NCBI GenBank assembly: GCA_937960795.1
Contig: CALGPA010000092.1
Span: 1 to 25,003 of the forward strand
Length of the DNA: 25,003 nucleotides
Direction of reading: 5' to 3'
Origin: an uncultured bacterium
GTDB taxonomy: Bacteria; Cloacimonadota; Cloacimonadia; Cloacimonadales; Cloacimonadaceae
The translations under genes were made by a program, and so were the position numbers. This document shows, piece by piece, positions 1 through 7,126 of this stretch. How positions within the stretch are numbered: position 1 is the first letter of the stretch; the number at the start of each line of letters is the position of its first letter. The notes under the pieces were generated by a model that saw only the letters and a list, made by a program, of their open reading frames with translations, ran no database searches and was not told the origin of the DNA.

Positions 1-795
1 CCCCGAATCATCAATATCCCCACCAATGGTCTATTGGTAAACACCATCGTTGAAAAGACCGAGCAGATCGCCAATGCCTGCCCCAAAGCCCAGATCATCA
101 TTAATGTCTCCATCGACGGCATCGAAGCTCAGCATGATGAGATCCGCAATGTTCCTGGAAACTACAAGAAGGCCATTTCTACTTTCAACAAACTAAAAGC
201 ACTGGAATTGCCCAATCTCAGCGTCGGGATCCACACCGTGATCTCAAAATTCAATGTCGACAGCTTCTTCTCGATCGCCAATGAACTGATCCGCCTCCAG
301 CCGGATAGCTATATCACAGAGATTGCCGAAGAGCGGGCGGAGTTGGATACGATGGGGCTGGACATCACTCCCGGAGGAGTGGCATATAAGTCCGCTATAG
401 ACTATCTCATTCACCGGATAAAGAATGAAGACTACAAAGGCATGAACAAGATCACCATGGCTTTTCGCATCGAATACTACAATCTCGTCAAAAAGATATT
501 GCGAGATGAAAAGCAGGTGATCCCGTGCTATTCCGGGCTCGCTTCATGCCAAATTTCTCCTGATGGGAAGCTGTGGTCCTGCTGCATCAAAGCAAATTCC
601 TTGGGTAGTCTCAGAGATAATAAATACAAGTTTTCAAAAGTATGGTTCTCCAAGAAAGCCAAGACGGAGCGCAAAAGCATCCACCACGCCGAGTGCTGGT
701 GCCCTCTTGCCAATGCTTCGTATACAAACATGCTGATGAACGTTCCGACCCTCATGAGAGTGACATATCGCAGCTTCATCAAATGGTGGAGTTGA
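1..795 (+). CDS. Radical SAM/SPASM-type protein, 5'-truncated by window edge
   Basis: The reading frame is open from base 1 (P-R-I-I-N-I-P-T-N-G-L before the TTG at 34), so the gene starts upstream and the N-terminal CxxxCxxC cluster is outside the window. The PTNG segment and the later INVSIDGIEAQHDEIR stretch are typical of the middle of a radical SAM barrel (strand with the S-x-DG motif). The C-terminus has a SPASM-like cysteine set, counted from base 1: C176, C183, C194-C195, C232 and C234, around an IxPDGKLWSC motif. Such domains bind one or two auxiliary Fe-S clusters and modify peptides, lipids or other substrates. The substrate cannot be told from here. The stop at 793-795 is 3 bases before the next start, so the two genes are probably co-transcribed. 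The family call is fairly sure; the function is unknown. Confidence 0.8.
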   Translation, partial: PRIINIPTNGLLVNTIVEKTEQIANACPKAQIIINVSIDGIEAQHDEIRNVPGNYKKAISTFNKLKALELPNLSVGIHTVISKFNVDSFFSIANELIRLQPDSYITEIAEERAELDTMGLDITPGGVAYKSAIDYLIHRIKNEDYKGMNKITMAFRIEYYNLVKKILRDEKQVIPCYSGLASCQISPDGKLWSCCIKANSLGSLRDNKYKFSKVWFSKKAKTERKSIHHAECWCPLANASYTNMLMNVPTLMRVTYRSFIKWWS

Positions 796-798
796 CGC

Positions 799-2208
799 AT
801 GGTAGCTCTCGAGAAGACCCACGCACAAGCGCCTTATAGCTTCGTAGACAGCAAGCTGTCTCAGGATGGGCGCTTTGGCTGGTTTTTGGCCATGTGGCAT
901 CCTCAGCAACATCTTGCTTTGGAGGAGTTGGGCGCGGAGCTGCGCTTGGCGATACTCAATTCGGATGCATCCACCGTGAGTAGGATGGAAGTCGAGAAAT
1001 GGCTCAAAGGCTTCATGGGGGATCTCCATTGGAAGATGCACGCCCTCTTGCGCAAAACCGAGCTTTCCGAAAAGGGACTTTCCATATTCTTTGGCATCAT
1101 CTATGACCATGAGCTATTTTTTGTCCAGTTTGGCCGCATCATTTGCGCAGTCTCGGATGGCAAAAAGCTCAGCTTCATCGGTCCCAATCATCGCGATATC
1201 AGGATGCAGACCCTTCAGAAGCTCAATCTCTTAGGTCTTGCAGATAGCGACATCAAGGTCACCGTTCGCCGCGTGTTCATCTCCCAAAAGGATCTCTTTG
1301 TGGCTCTAAGCGGAAATCTTGCCTCCCAGGTCTTTGACACTCAGAGTGATCTTCAGACCCTGAGTCAATACATCGAAAGCTATGCCGGAATGGAGAACCC
1401 CCTATGGCTCATCCTCAGGGGCAAGACTCGCCTAATCAAGGCTCGGCGCAGAAAGCTCAGCAGATTGCAGATCAGCTCGATCATCATGCTTGTGCTGACC
1501 GTCATAGCCACTCTCTATGTAGCTTTTGGCAATAGATTCCTAGATCAAGCCCTGCATCGCACCAGGATAAACGTCAAAAGAAATCGGACTCTCAGACTTG
1601 ATCAGATTCCAAACAACCTCTCGATCGAGACCCAAAATTTTCTCAAATACCTTGATCGAATCGTCAACCTACCCGCGCGCAATATTGAGATGGACATCAT
1701 GTGGAGCGCCACTTTGCCATATCAAGTCACCAGCGCACCCGTCTTCAGTTTGGACACCATCTATCTTGCTGCAGACAACAATCTCATCGCTTTTGACAAA
1801 AAGACCCGTGAGCTGAAGTGGAAGAAGTCTTTTGATTCCAAGATAAACAGCGTTTACTTCGCGGACAACATCCTAGTCACTTGTTTAGAAAACGAGACCG
1901 GCCACGGATTTCGAGAGGATGGCAGTGAAGTCTGGCAGATGGATCTTGGCAGTCCATTTATGCGTCCGGGTAATCATGAGCCCAGTCGAGTAGGCCCGGA
2001 GGATGATCCCCGCTTGGATCGGGCGATCACCATATTCCCCTCGGCAAGATTCCTCTGGGTGGTGGATATCACACGCGGAGAAAATCTCTCCACGATCACT
2101 TTCAAGGACGATATCCGCAGCATATCTGCCTATGACAGCTATGCCAATTGCTTCTATGCCATCGTGGATGATGGACTCCTCTGCATTCATCTGAAGATTG
2201 CAAATTGA
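799..2208 (+). CDS. One-TM membrane protein: PP2C-like cytoplasmic part plus PQQ/propeller-like C-terminus (hypothetical)
   Basis: I do not recognise a named family over the full 469 residues. Residues 1-215 look globular, with alternating strands such as LSIFFGIIYDHELFFVQFG followed by a DGKKLSFIG turn and VRRVFISQKDLFVALS. That pattern resembles the second half of a PP2C/PPM phosphatase fold but lacks recognisable metal-binding aspartates, so any phosphatase activity is doubtful. A very basic patch (KARRRKLSR, about 214-222) precedes one membrane helix at about 224-243. By the positive-inside rule the N-terminus is cytoplasmic and the C-terminus outside. Residues about 300-469 contain PQQ/WD-like blades (IYLAADNNLIAFDKKTRELKWK, then DGSEVWQMDLG). 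A good GGAG ribosome site lies 7 bases before ATG 799. The two-domain reading is inference. Confidence 0.75.
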   Translation: MVALEKTHAQAPYSFVDSKLSQDGRFGWFLAMWHPQQHLALEELGAELRLAILNSDASTVSRMEVEKWLKGFMGDLHWKMHALLRKTELSEKGLSIFFGIIYDHELFFVQFGRIICAVSDGKKLSFIGPNHRDIRMQTLQKLNLLGLADSDIKVTVRRVFISQKDLFVALSGNLASQVFDTQSDLQTLSQYIESYAGMENPLWLILRGKTRLIKARRRKLSRLQISSIIMLVLTVIATLYVAFGNRFLDQALHRTRINVKRNRTLRLDQIPNNLSIETQNFLKYLDRIVNLPARNIEMDIMWSATLPYQVTSAPVFSLDTIYLAADNNLIAFDKKTRELKWKKSFDSKINSVYFADNILVTCLENETGHGFREDGSEVWQMDLGSPFMRPGNHEPSRVGPEDDPRLDRAITIFPSARFLWVVDITRGENLSTITFKDDIRSISAYDSYANCFYAIVDDGLLCIHLKIAN

Positions 2209-2215
2209 GGTCTTT

Positions 2216-2914
2216 ATGCCGGATCTGAGCACAGGACTACGACCGAGATACAGGGCATTATTCTTGATCCTGCTCTTGCTTTTCGTAAGCTCTTTGGCTC
2301 ATGCGCAACAAAGCCCTGCTAAGACAGGCTTTGCCCGCCTGCAATATGATGGAGGGGGAGATTGGTACAATGACCCCGAGGTCCTGCCCAATCTTGCTAA
2401 ATTTGTGAATAGACATCTGGGATCCTCAATCCCCATCGATCAAAGCGTGGTGCGTGCCTCAGACCTTCGCCTTTTTGATTTTCCTTTTGTATATCTCACG
2501 GGACATGGCAATATCAGGTTTTCCGAGCAAGAATTGCGCAATCTCAGAAACTGGATGTTGCGTGGCGGCTTCCTCTATGCGGATGATGACTATGGCATGG
2601 ATGAAAGCTTCAGGCGCGAGATCAAGCGGATCTTTCCCGAGCGCGAGATGATCGAGATTGATTCGACGCATCCGCTCTTTAGCTCCTACTTCGATTTCTC
2701 CGATGGTCTGCCAAAGATCCACGAACATGATTCCGGAGCCCCGCAGGCTTTTGCTCTCTTTGACGACCACGGCCGCATGATGATGCTCTACACATATGAG
2801 ACCAATATCAGCGACGGCTGGGCTGATCCAGACACCCATGGCAATCCTCCCGAAATCCGCGAACTTGCCCTATCTTTTGGGCTCAATATCATTCACTATA
2901 TCATGGCGGAATGA
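2216..2914 (+). CDS. DUF4159 secreted protein
   Basis: After a signal peptide (basic n-region RPRYR, hydrophobic LFLILLLLFVSSL, likely cleavage after AHA) comes a domain that matches what I know of DUF4159. Its key stretches are FARLQYDGGGDWYND, the FVYLTGHGNIRFSE segment, GGFLYADDDYGMD and GLPKIHEHD. The fold is glutamine-amidotransferase-like, but the family's activity has not been established to my knowledge. The start chosen is ATG 2216, with GAGG 5 bases upstream. An in-frame TTG at 2198 lies inside the preceding gene and has no better site. The preceding stop (2206-2208) falls within this ribosome site, which suggests translational coupling. The protein is about 232 residues long. Its place between a membrane propeller-like protein and an LpxH-like enzyme hints at an envelope role, by context only. 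Confidence 0.85.
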   Translation: MPDLSTGLRPRYRALFLILLLLFVSSLAHAQQSPAKTGFARLQYDGGGDWYNDPEVLPNLAKFVNRHLGSSIPIDQSVVRASDLRLFDFPFVYLTGHGNIRFSEQELRNLRNWMLRGGFLYADDDYGMDESFRREIKRIFPEREMIEIDSTHPLFSSYFDFSDGLPKIHEHDSGAPQAFALFDDHGRMMMLYTYETNISDGWADPDTHGNPPEIRELALSFGLNIIHYIMAE

Positions 2915-3666
2915 TGCGGATCTGCGTGATTTCTGATCTCCATTTCAAATATAATCCACGCAATTCTGAGGATCGTGAGAACCAAGAGATCATCCTCGAT
3001 TTTCTGGATGGGATCAGAGGGAAATACGATTGCCTGATCCTGGCAGGAGACATCTTTGATCTCTGGTATGACTGGCGTTATGTGATCATAAAACAGTTTT
3101 TCCCGATCCTGGTCAAGCTCTATGAAATCAGCCAAAACGGCTGCCGCATTATCCATATATCCGGCAATCACGACTTCTGGTTTGCGGATTTCCTGCCGGA
3201 ATATCTTGACATAGAGCTGGTGCCGGAGTATTTTGATATTCAAGCCGATGGCAAGCGCATCTACGTCTGTCACGGCGATACACATACGGTCAATGACATG
3301 AGATACCAGTTCTTTCGCAAGCTCATCAGGATGCCTTGGATCAAGAAGCTCTTTGCCGTGCTGCATCCCGATCTGGCGCTGAACATCGGAAATTGGATGT
3401 CTCGCAGCAGCCGAGCCCGCAAGGATCCTGCCCCGACGCGCGCAAAGAAGACTGCAGGTCTCATAGATTTTGCCACAAAATTGATCTTAAAGAAACAAGC
3501 GGATATCGTGGTGATGGGTCATGCCCATGCTCCGCAAATGCTTTCTATCCATGATGGATACTATGCAAATGCCGGAGACTGGATATCTCATCATAGCTAC
3601 ATCGAGATCATCGATGGCGATCTTCGGCTAAAATATTTTATTCAAAACAAAGGAGAAACAGCATGA
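2911..3666 (+). CDS. Metallophosphoesterase, UDP-2,3-diacylglucosamine diphosphatase (LpxH)-like
   Basis: The calcineurin-like phosphoesterase motifs appear in order: SDLH (residues 8-11), GDIFDLW (46-52), GNHDFW (85-90), HGD (121-123) and GHAH (203-206). These supply the dimetal centre ligands. The 251-residue length and the GDxxDLW/GNHDFW pattern fit LpxH-type enzymes, which hydrolyse UDP-2,3-diacylglucosamine to lipid X in lipid A synthesis at the inner face of the cytoplasmic membrane. If correct, this supports an outer membrane with lipopolysaccharide. Related phosphoesterases of other specificity share these motifs, so the substrate is inferred. ATG 2911 overlaps the upstream TGA (ATGATG). 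ATG 2914 is an equally possible start one codon later. The 3' end overlaps the cyclophilin gene by 4 bases. Confidence 0.82.
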   Translation: MMRICVISDLHFKYNPRNSEDRENQEIILDFLDGIRGKYDCLILAGDIFDLWYDWRYVIIKQFFPILVKLYEISQNGCRIIHISGNHDFWFADFLPEYLDIELVPEYFDIQADGKRIYVCHGDTHTVNDMRYQFFRKLIRMPWIKKLFAVLHPDLALNIGNWMSRSSRARKDPAPTRAKKTAGLIDFATKLILKKQADIVVMGHAHAPQMLSIHDGYYANAGDWISHHSYIEIIDGDLRLKYFIQNKGETA

Positions 3667-4520
3667 AAATCAAATCCAACTATCTTGCGCTGATCCTGAT
3701 CCCGGCCATTCTGATCTTGGGACTTGCTTTGCTCTATGCCCAAAACAGAGGCCTTTCCACAGCCCCAAAGGAGGAACCCGTGAAAGAAGCTGTTCAAAAT
3801 ACAACAGAAACAGTAATCAACACTACATATGGTGAGATCAAGCTGGAATTGTGGCCTGATCTGGCCCCCAAAACAGTCGCGAACTTCATAAAGCTCGCCG
3901 GTGAAGGCTTCTATACAGATACCTATTTCCACCGCGTGATCCCTGATTTTATGATCCAAGGCGGATGCCCAAATACCAAGGATGACAACCGCATGAACGA
4001 CGGTCAGGGTGGTCCCGGCTATACTTTTGAAGACGAATGCTTCGAAGAAGGTGAAGCCATCAGCGGACGCATCGAGACTCAAGCAGATATGGAATTGGTC
4101 TGGAACAGATTGATCGTGCCGCATATGCAGCAAAATCGCACACCAAATCATGAAATCTCTGAGATCGTAAAAGAATGTCAGATCGCACAAAGCCTTGACC
4201 CCATCAAAGCTTACACTGTCGAGCAATACAAAGAATTTGCCGGATTTGAACACGATCTGTATTCACGTACCCTCAAAGCTGAAGTGCTCTATGGCAATAT
4301 CGCCATGGCAAACAGCGGTCCGAATACAAACGGCAGCCAATTCTTTATCGTCACCAAAAAAGATGGAACCCCATGGCTCAACGGCAAGCACACCGTCTTT
4401 GGTAAAGTCACGTCCGGCATGGATGTAGTTCATGAGATCGAACAGCTCCCTCGTGATGCCAGAGACAATCCAAATCCTGAGAATCAGGCTTTCATCACCG
4501 GAATCTCATTCCCCAAATAA
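3663..4520 (+). CDS. Membrane-anchored cyclophilin-type peptidyl-prolyl isomerase with an insertion
   Basis: Cyclophilins catalyse cis-trans isomerisation of prolyl bonds during folding. Residues 1-27 form a hydrophobic N-terminal segment (LALILIPAILILGLALLYAQ) acting as signal anchor or signal peptide, followed by a charged linker, so the enzyme is probably periplasmic. The cyclophilin core is split in two. Residues 51-128 hold FHRVIPDFMIQGG (90-101) and GGPGYTFEDEC. Residues 209-283 hold MANSGPNTNGSQFFIV and WLNGKHTVFGKV. Between them, about residues 129-208, sits an insertion of roughly 80 residues that ordinary bacterial cyclophilins lack. The protein totals 285 residues against about 160-190 usually. 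The start is ATG 3663 after AGGAG, with a 4-base ATGA overlap with the previous gene. The isomerase call is firm; the insertion's role is unknown. Confidence 0.93.
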   Translation: MKIKSNYLALILIPAILILGLALLYAQNRGLSTAPKEEPVKEAVQNTTETVINTTYGEIKLELWPDLAPKTVANFIKLAGEGFYTDTYFHRVIPDFMIQGGCPNTKDDNRMNDGQGGPGYTFEDECFEEGEAISGRIETQADMELVWNRLIVPHMQQNRTPNHEISEIVKECQIAQSLDPIKAYTVEQYKEFAGFEHDLYSRTLKAEVLYGNIAMANSGPNTNGSQFFIVTKKDGTPWLNGKHTVFGKVTSGMDVVHEIEQLPRDARDNPNPENQAFITGISFPK

Positions 4521-4529
4521 GGATCTATC

Positions 4530-4973
4530 ATGGCAAGAGTAAACGAATCCCAATTACAGCAAGAAATCATGGCATGGATAGGGCAAAACCAATATGTGTA
4601 TCTGGCGACTTGTGACAAAAAACAGCCCAGAGTGCGCCCGGTCGTGCTCTTCATCTCCGAAGATCGCTATTTCTTTGCCACTTTCAGCGGGGATTCTAAA
4701 GTTGCTCAGATCCAAAACAACAAACTAGTCGAGATTTGCATTCCGCTTTCCGAAGATGGTCACACCGGCTATATCAGGCTCAGCGGTATTGCCAAGATCG
4801 TAAATAATGCAGCGCTCAAGGCCGAAGCCAGCGAGCGCTGCTTCTTTTTTGATCAATATTTCAGCGGCTATGACGATCCGGATTATACTCTCATTGAGTT
4901 TGATCCAGACTTGGCTGAGTATCTGCGTCCCGGTGAAAACCATAGCCAAAGCATACACCTAAAACGCTACTAG
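4530..4973 (+). CDS. Pyridoxamine 5'-phosphate oxidase-like FMN-binding protein
   Basis: This 147-residue protein has the split-barrel pattern of small PNPOx-like flavoproteins. A helical start is followed by YVYLATCDKKQPRVRPVVLF, then RYFFATFSGDSKVAQIQNN, then GYIRLSGIAKIV, and a late IEFDPDLAEYL segment. Members bind FMN, F420 or haem and carry out varied reductions, so no substrate is assigned. The cue for FMN is the TxDxxxPRVRPV strand-turn-strand near residues 27-40. There is no signal peptide, so it should be cytoplasmic. The ATG at 4530 follows AAGGA 8 bases upstream and 9 bases after the cyclophilin stop, so it likely shares that transcript. Confidence 0.83.
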   Translation: MARVNESQLQQEIMAWIGQNQYVYLATCDKKQPRVRPVVLFISEDRYFFATFSGDSKVAQIQNNKLVEICIPLSEDGHTGYIRLSGIAKIVNNAALKAEASERCFFFDQYFSGYDDPDYTLIEFDPDLAEYLRPGENHSQSIHLKRY

Positions 4974-5063
4974 CATTCGGGCTAAGATCAATATCTACCC
5001 CGAGGGGCTATCTCCGGCCGGCATGATGGCACAAAGTGAAACACACATAATCTAGGAACAACT

Positions 5064-5255
5064 ATGCCCAAAATCTTCAAATACAAAGACCAAGATCTCG
5101 GAGCCAGATACATGGTGGTCTCCAAGATCCGAGAAATAAGCAAGACATTCGGCGAACTCGTCGTCACCTTTGACAATGGAGACAAGAGTGTGATCTCATC
5201 AGAAAATCCCGAAGAAACCCTCAAAGCTCTGCTCGACGCCATAGAAACAAGCTAG
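5064..5255 (+). CDS. Small hypothetical protein (63 aa)
   Basis: I do not recognise this protein. It is 63 residues, soluble and charged, with a predicted strand-rich N-terminus (ARYMVVSKIREISKTFGELVVTFDNGD) and a C-terminal helix (PEETLKALLDAIE). An AGGA site sits 7 bases before ATG 5064. Codon use looks like that of its neighbours, and the 90-base gap from the PNPOx gene contains no obvious terminator. It could be the last gene of the preceding run. The small size and lack of a known family keep confidence moderate. Confidence 0.6.
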   Translation: MPKIFKYKDQDLGARYMVVSKIREISKTFGELVVTFDNGDKSVISSENPEETLKALLDAIETS

Positions 5256-5282
5256 AAACTGCTCATTTTAAGGTTTCTAAGT

Positions 5283-5351
5283 GCTTGCAAAATAAGGCTC
5301 GCTCATGCCTCCCTCACCCCTTGCTCACCGGTCGAGCGTGCAAGCGGTGAG
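5283..5351. repeat. Nested inverted repeats
   Basis: GCTTGCA (5283-5289) pairs with TGCAAGC (5339-5345), and inside it GCTCG (5297-5301) pairs with CGAGC (5333-5337). A competing pair, CTCACCG (5324-5330) with CGGTGAG (5345-5351), overlaps the outer arm. The alternative pairings could fold as mutually exclusive stems. No T-run follows, so this is not a clear terminator. Confidence 0.5.
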
Positions 5352-5391
5352 AAAATAAGGACTTAGGCGATTTACAGCTACGCCGAAAATC

Positions 5392-5538
5392 GAATGTACA
5401 ATGTACGATTTACGATGTACAATTAGGGTGTTGTTGCACAAATCGGATTGAGAATTGAGGATGGATAATTTAGAAGTCGCTGCGCAAATTGAATCTACAA
5501 TCTACGATTTACGATGTAAAATTGTGGTGTCGCTGCGC
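5392..5538. repeat. Imperfect 48-bp direct repeats
   Basis: A 48-base unit at 5392-5439 recurs at 5491-5538 with most bases kept. Both copies share TACGATTTACGATGTA and end near GTTGCAC or GCTGCGC. Within each copy the core is itself a near-repeat (TACAATGTACGATTTACGATGTAC). The sequence GTCGCTGCGC occurs at 5477-5486 and again at 5529-5538, bracketing the second copy. No reading frame or known mobile-element end was recognised. Confidence 0.65.
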
Positions 5539-5575
5539 CCGTATCTGCCTTATTACTACAAACCCAAAACCAGTC

Positions 5576-5613
5576 ATTCCGGAACACGTAGCGCAGCGGA
5601 GTGTATCCGGAAT
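5576..5613. repeat. 38-nt stem-loop (ATTCCGGA ... TCCGGAAT)
   Basis: ATTCCGGA (5576-5583) is the exact reverse complement of TCCGGAAT (5606-5613). The stem continues inward, with ACAC at about 5584 facing GTGT (5601-5604) across a one-base bulge. The loop is GC-rich. It looks like a dispersed palindromic element. Confidence 0.6.
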
Positions 5614-5702
5614 CTATAGAAACTACCTAGCAGCCCCACACTAGTCACTTTGGGCTTGACCCGGAATCTGATAAACCATCCAGTTTCCGTGCCTGCATTT
5701 TG

Positions 5703-5775
5703 CCGGTGGCTAAAGCCCACCGGAGATCATCTTTGCCAATATGATCCGCTCTGACCCGGTGGCTGAAGCCACCGG
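5703..5775. repeat. Two related CCGGTGGC hairpins
   Basis: CCGGTGG (5703-5709) pairs with CCACCGG (5717-5723). A second element, CCGGTGGC (5756-5763), pairs perfectly with GCCACCGG (5768-5775) across a TGAA loop. The two are homologous copies 53 bases apart, in the same orientation as a REP-like family. Confidence 0.7.
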
Positions 5776-5798
5776 CTATCATCGTTGCTTCGCTTAGC

Positions 5799-5890
5799 TT
5801 CGGGGTCCCCGCAAAATTGCGCAGCATTTTTGTGGGGTGATTTCGGGGTCCCCGCAAAATTGCGCAGCTATTTTGTGGGGTGATTTCGGG
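5799..5890. repeat. 43-bp tandem repeat, two copies plus a stub
   Basis: The unit beginning TTCGGGGTCCCCGCAAAATT starts at 5799 and again at 5842, exactly 43 bases later, with a 6-base start of a third copy at 5885. The two copies differ only around one base in the CAGCATTTTT/CAGCTATTTT segment. Each unit can fold as a hairpin with CCCCGCAAAA facing TTTTGTGGGG (one G-T pair). Confidence 0.8.
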
Positions 5891-5934
5891 AGACCAAGGC
5901 GGAGCGAAGCGAGGACTCAGGAGTAAAATCAGCC

Positions 5935-5962
5935 TTGACCAATTATGTGCTGATGGGATACT
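5935..5962 (+). promoter_or_regulatory. Probable promoter of ppnP
   Basis: TTGACC (5935-5940) and GATACT (5957-5962) are 16 bases apart and resemble sigma-70 -35 and -10 boxes. The predicted start of transcription lies about 20 bases before ATG 5990. It is positioned just after the repeat mosaic. The call rests on consensus match only. Confidence 0.4.
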
Positions 5963-5989
5963 GACACAAAGAAGAAAAAGGAGAACGAA

Positions 5990-6271
5990 ATGTTGAATAC
6001 TAACTCATATTTTGATGGCAAAGTCATGTCAATCGCTCTGCAAAACTCTCAAGGTCAATCCACCGTTGGCGTGATGGAGATTGGTGAATATGAATTTGGC
6101 ACCAGTAAGATCGAATATATGACAGTAGTTAGCGGAGCCTTGATAGTTTTGCTCCCGGGCGAAGCGGATTGGAAGAAGTATTCCGCCGGTGAGACCTTCA
6201 TCGTGCAGGCAAATCAGAAGTTCGGCGTCAGGGTCGAAGAACAGACAGCCTATATCTGCCGTTACGAATAA
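5990..6271 (+). CDS. ppnP: Pyrimidine/purine nucleoside phosphorylase PpnP
   Basis: The 93-residue protein matches the PpnP (YaiE/UPF0345) cupin family along its whole length. It has the N-terminal N-x-YFDGKVMSIAL, the GVMEIGEYEFGT strand, EYMTVVSGALIVLLPG, and the ending AYICRYE. E. coli PpnP splits several nucleosides with phosphate into base and ribose-1-phosphate. The small single-domain cupin fold is cytoplasmic. A strong AAAGGAG site lies 6 to 7 bases before ATG 5990. It stands alone between a repeat-rich spacer with a promoter and a terminator, so it is probably monocistronic. Confidence 0.95.
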   Translation: MLNTNSYFDGKVMSIALQNSQGQSTVGVMEIGEYEFGTSKIEYMTVVSGALIVLLPGEADWKKYSAGETFIVQANQKFGVRVEEQTAYICRYE

Positions 6272-6285
6272 GCCCGTTCAAACGT

Positions 6286-6322
6286 TAAAAAAGAAGGCGC
6301 AGCATCAAGCTACGCCTTTTTT
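6286..6322. terminator. Bidirectional intrinsic terminator between ppnP and the MBL hydrolase gene
   Basis: AAGGCG (6294-6299) pairs with CGCCTT (6313-6318), extended by an inner AGC/GCT pair and flanked by A6-7 on the left and a T6 run on the right. The symmetric A and T runs let it act for ppnP on the plus strand and for the jag-MBL transcript on the minus strand, whose last stop is only 4 bases beyond. Confidence 0.85.
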
Positions 6323-6325
6323 AAA

Positions 6326-7126
6326 TTATCTGAGTTTCAGATCCGAGAATGGTATCTCCCAGATCTTGGGATCATGATTCAGAAGCAATGTTCCATCACG
6401 TTCACGGAGTCGGCTATAGAGCATCTTCTTTGATTCCACCGTGTCTGCCCGGCAGACGTCATACGCGGAAGTGATCGCCAAAGAGCTGTGAAACTTGGTG
6501 GCGACGATGTCGCCTGCGTAGATATAGTATCCATCATCCGTTTCGACCGAAACCGCCTGATGCCCGATGGTATGTCCCCCGGTCTTGATACATCGGACTC
6601 CGGGGGCAATCTCTTGCTCTCCCTGAATCAGCTCAACATCACCCGTGGCTTCCAAGAGTGCGAGCTGATGCTCGAAAGCGTAGGCAGCAAGATTTGTGCT
6701 ATCGGGCTTTTTCGCAATATCCCATTCATCTTTTTGGATCCAGTATTTTGCATTGGGGAATGTGAGGATGTCCTTATCCAAAAAGGCGGTGACTATTCCT
6801 CCGGCATGATCAAAATGAAGGTGAGTCATGATCACGTCGGTGATGTCGACATCCCGGAATCCGAGCTCACCCAAAGCGGCGGGTAAGGCAAATTCACTGG
6901 GTTGATAGATCTCTTTTTGCTTCTTTGAAAGCCTGTTTCCCAAGCCGGTATCTACCAAAATGCGACGCTTTGCCGTGACAATCAAGAGCAGGTTTAGATC
7001 CATCTTCTTGCGGCGTTTCTCGTCGGTCTCAAACTTGCTGTTCCAGATGGCATAAGGCAGAACACCCATGAGTGCTCCGGAATCCGACCAATAGTGTCCG
7101 GCATGGATCTTGAAGATTTTAGTCAA
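6326..7126 (-). CDS. MBL-fold metallo-hydrolase
   Basis: The metallo-beta-lactamase signature THLHFDHAGG (HxHxDH at residues 102-107) is followed by GGHTIGHQ, YAGDIVAT and LNHDP, which complete a dinuclear metal site. The layout, with an N-terminal ILVDTGLG strand and a loop about 20-45, resembles lactonase or related hydrolases. The true substrate cannot be read. The start chosen is TTG at 7126, with GGAGA 6 bases upstream. The frame also continues upstream to 7219, but that part only overlaps jag and reads as low-complexity shadow sequence. With TTG 7126 the protein has 266 residues and overlaps jag by 8 bases, so translation is likely coupled. It ends at the shared terminator. Confidence 0.88.
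   Translation of the reverse strand: MTKIFKIHAGHYWSDSGALMGVLPYAIWNSKFETDEKRRKKMDLNLLLIVTAKRRILVDTGLGNRLSKKQKEIYQPSEFALPAALGELGFRDVDITDVIMTHLHFDHAGGIVTAFLDKDILTFPNAKYWIQKDEWDIAKKPDSTNLAAYAFEHQLALLEATGDVELIQGEQEIAPGVRCIKTGGHTIGHQAVSVETDDGYYIYAGDIVATKFHSSLAITSAYDVCRADTVESKKMLYSRLRERDGTLLLNHDPKIWEIPFSDLKLR

Larger units (their letters stand above)
5256..5934. other. Gene-poor repeat mosaic
   Basis: No convincing gene lies here. One 70-codon frame on the minus strand (5645-5857) runs through the repeats and has no sensible start site. The stretch is a patchwork of inverted repeats, imperfect direct repeats and a 43-bp tandem repeat, described separately. It separates the 1-5255 gene run from ppnP. 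The composition, with many CCGG palindromes and short A/T-rich direct repeats, differs from the coding flanks, as expected for dispersed intergenic repeat families. Confidence 0.7.

Noticed and set aside
34..795. A start of the first gene at TTG 34
   Set aside because: The frame is open to base 1 and encodes conserved radical SAM residues before 34, so the start lies outside the window.
634..1110. A 158-codon minus-strand frame
   Set aside because: It overlaps two plus-strand genes that have better starts and content.
5253..5279. Terminator for the small hypothetical gene
   Set aside because: The inverted repeat TAGAAAC/GTTTCTA overlaps the stop codon but has a 13-base loop and no T-run.
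5645..5857. A 70-codon minus-strand frame
   Set aside because: It runs through inverted repeats and the tandem unit, has no family resemblance and no ribosome site.
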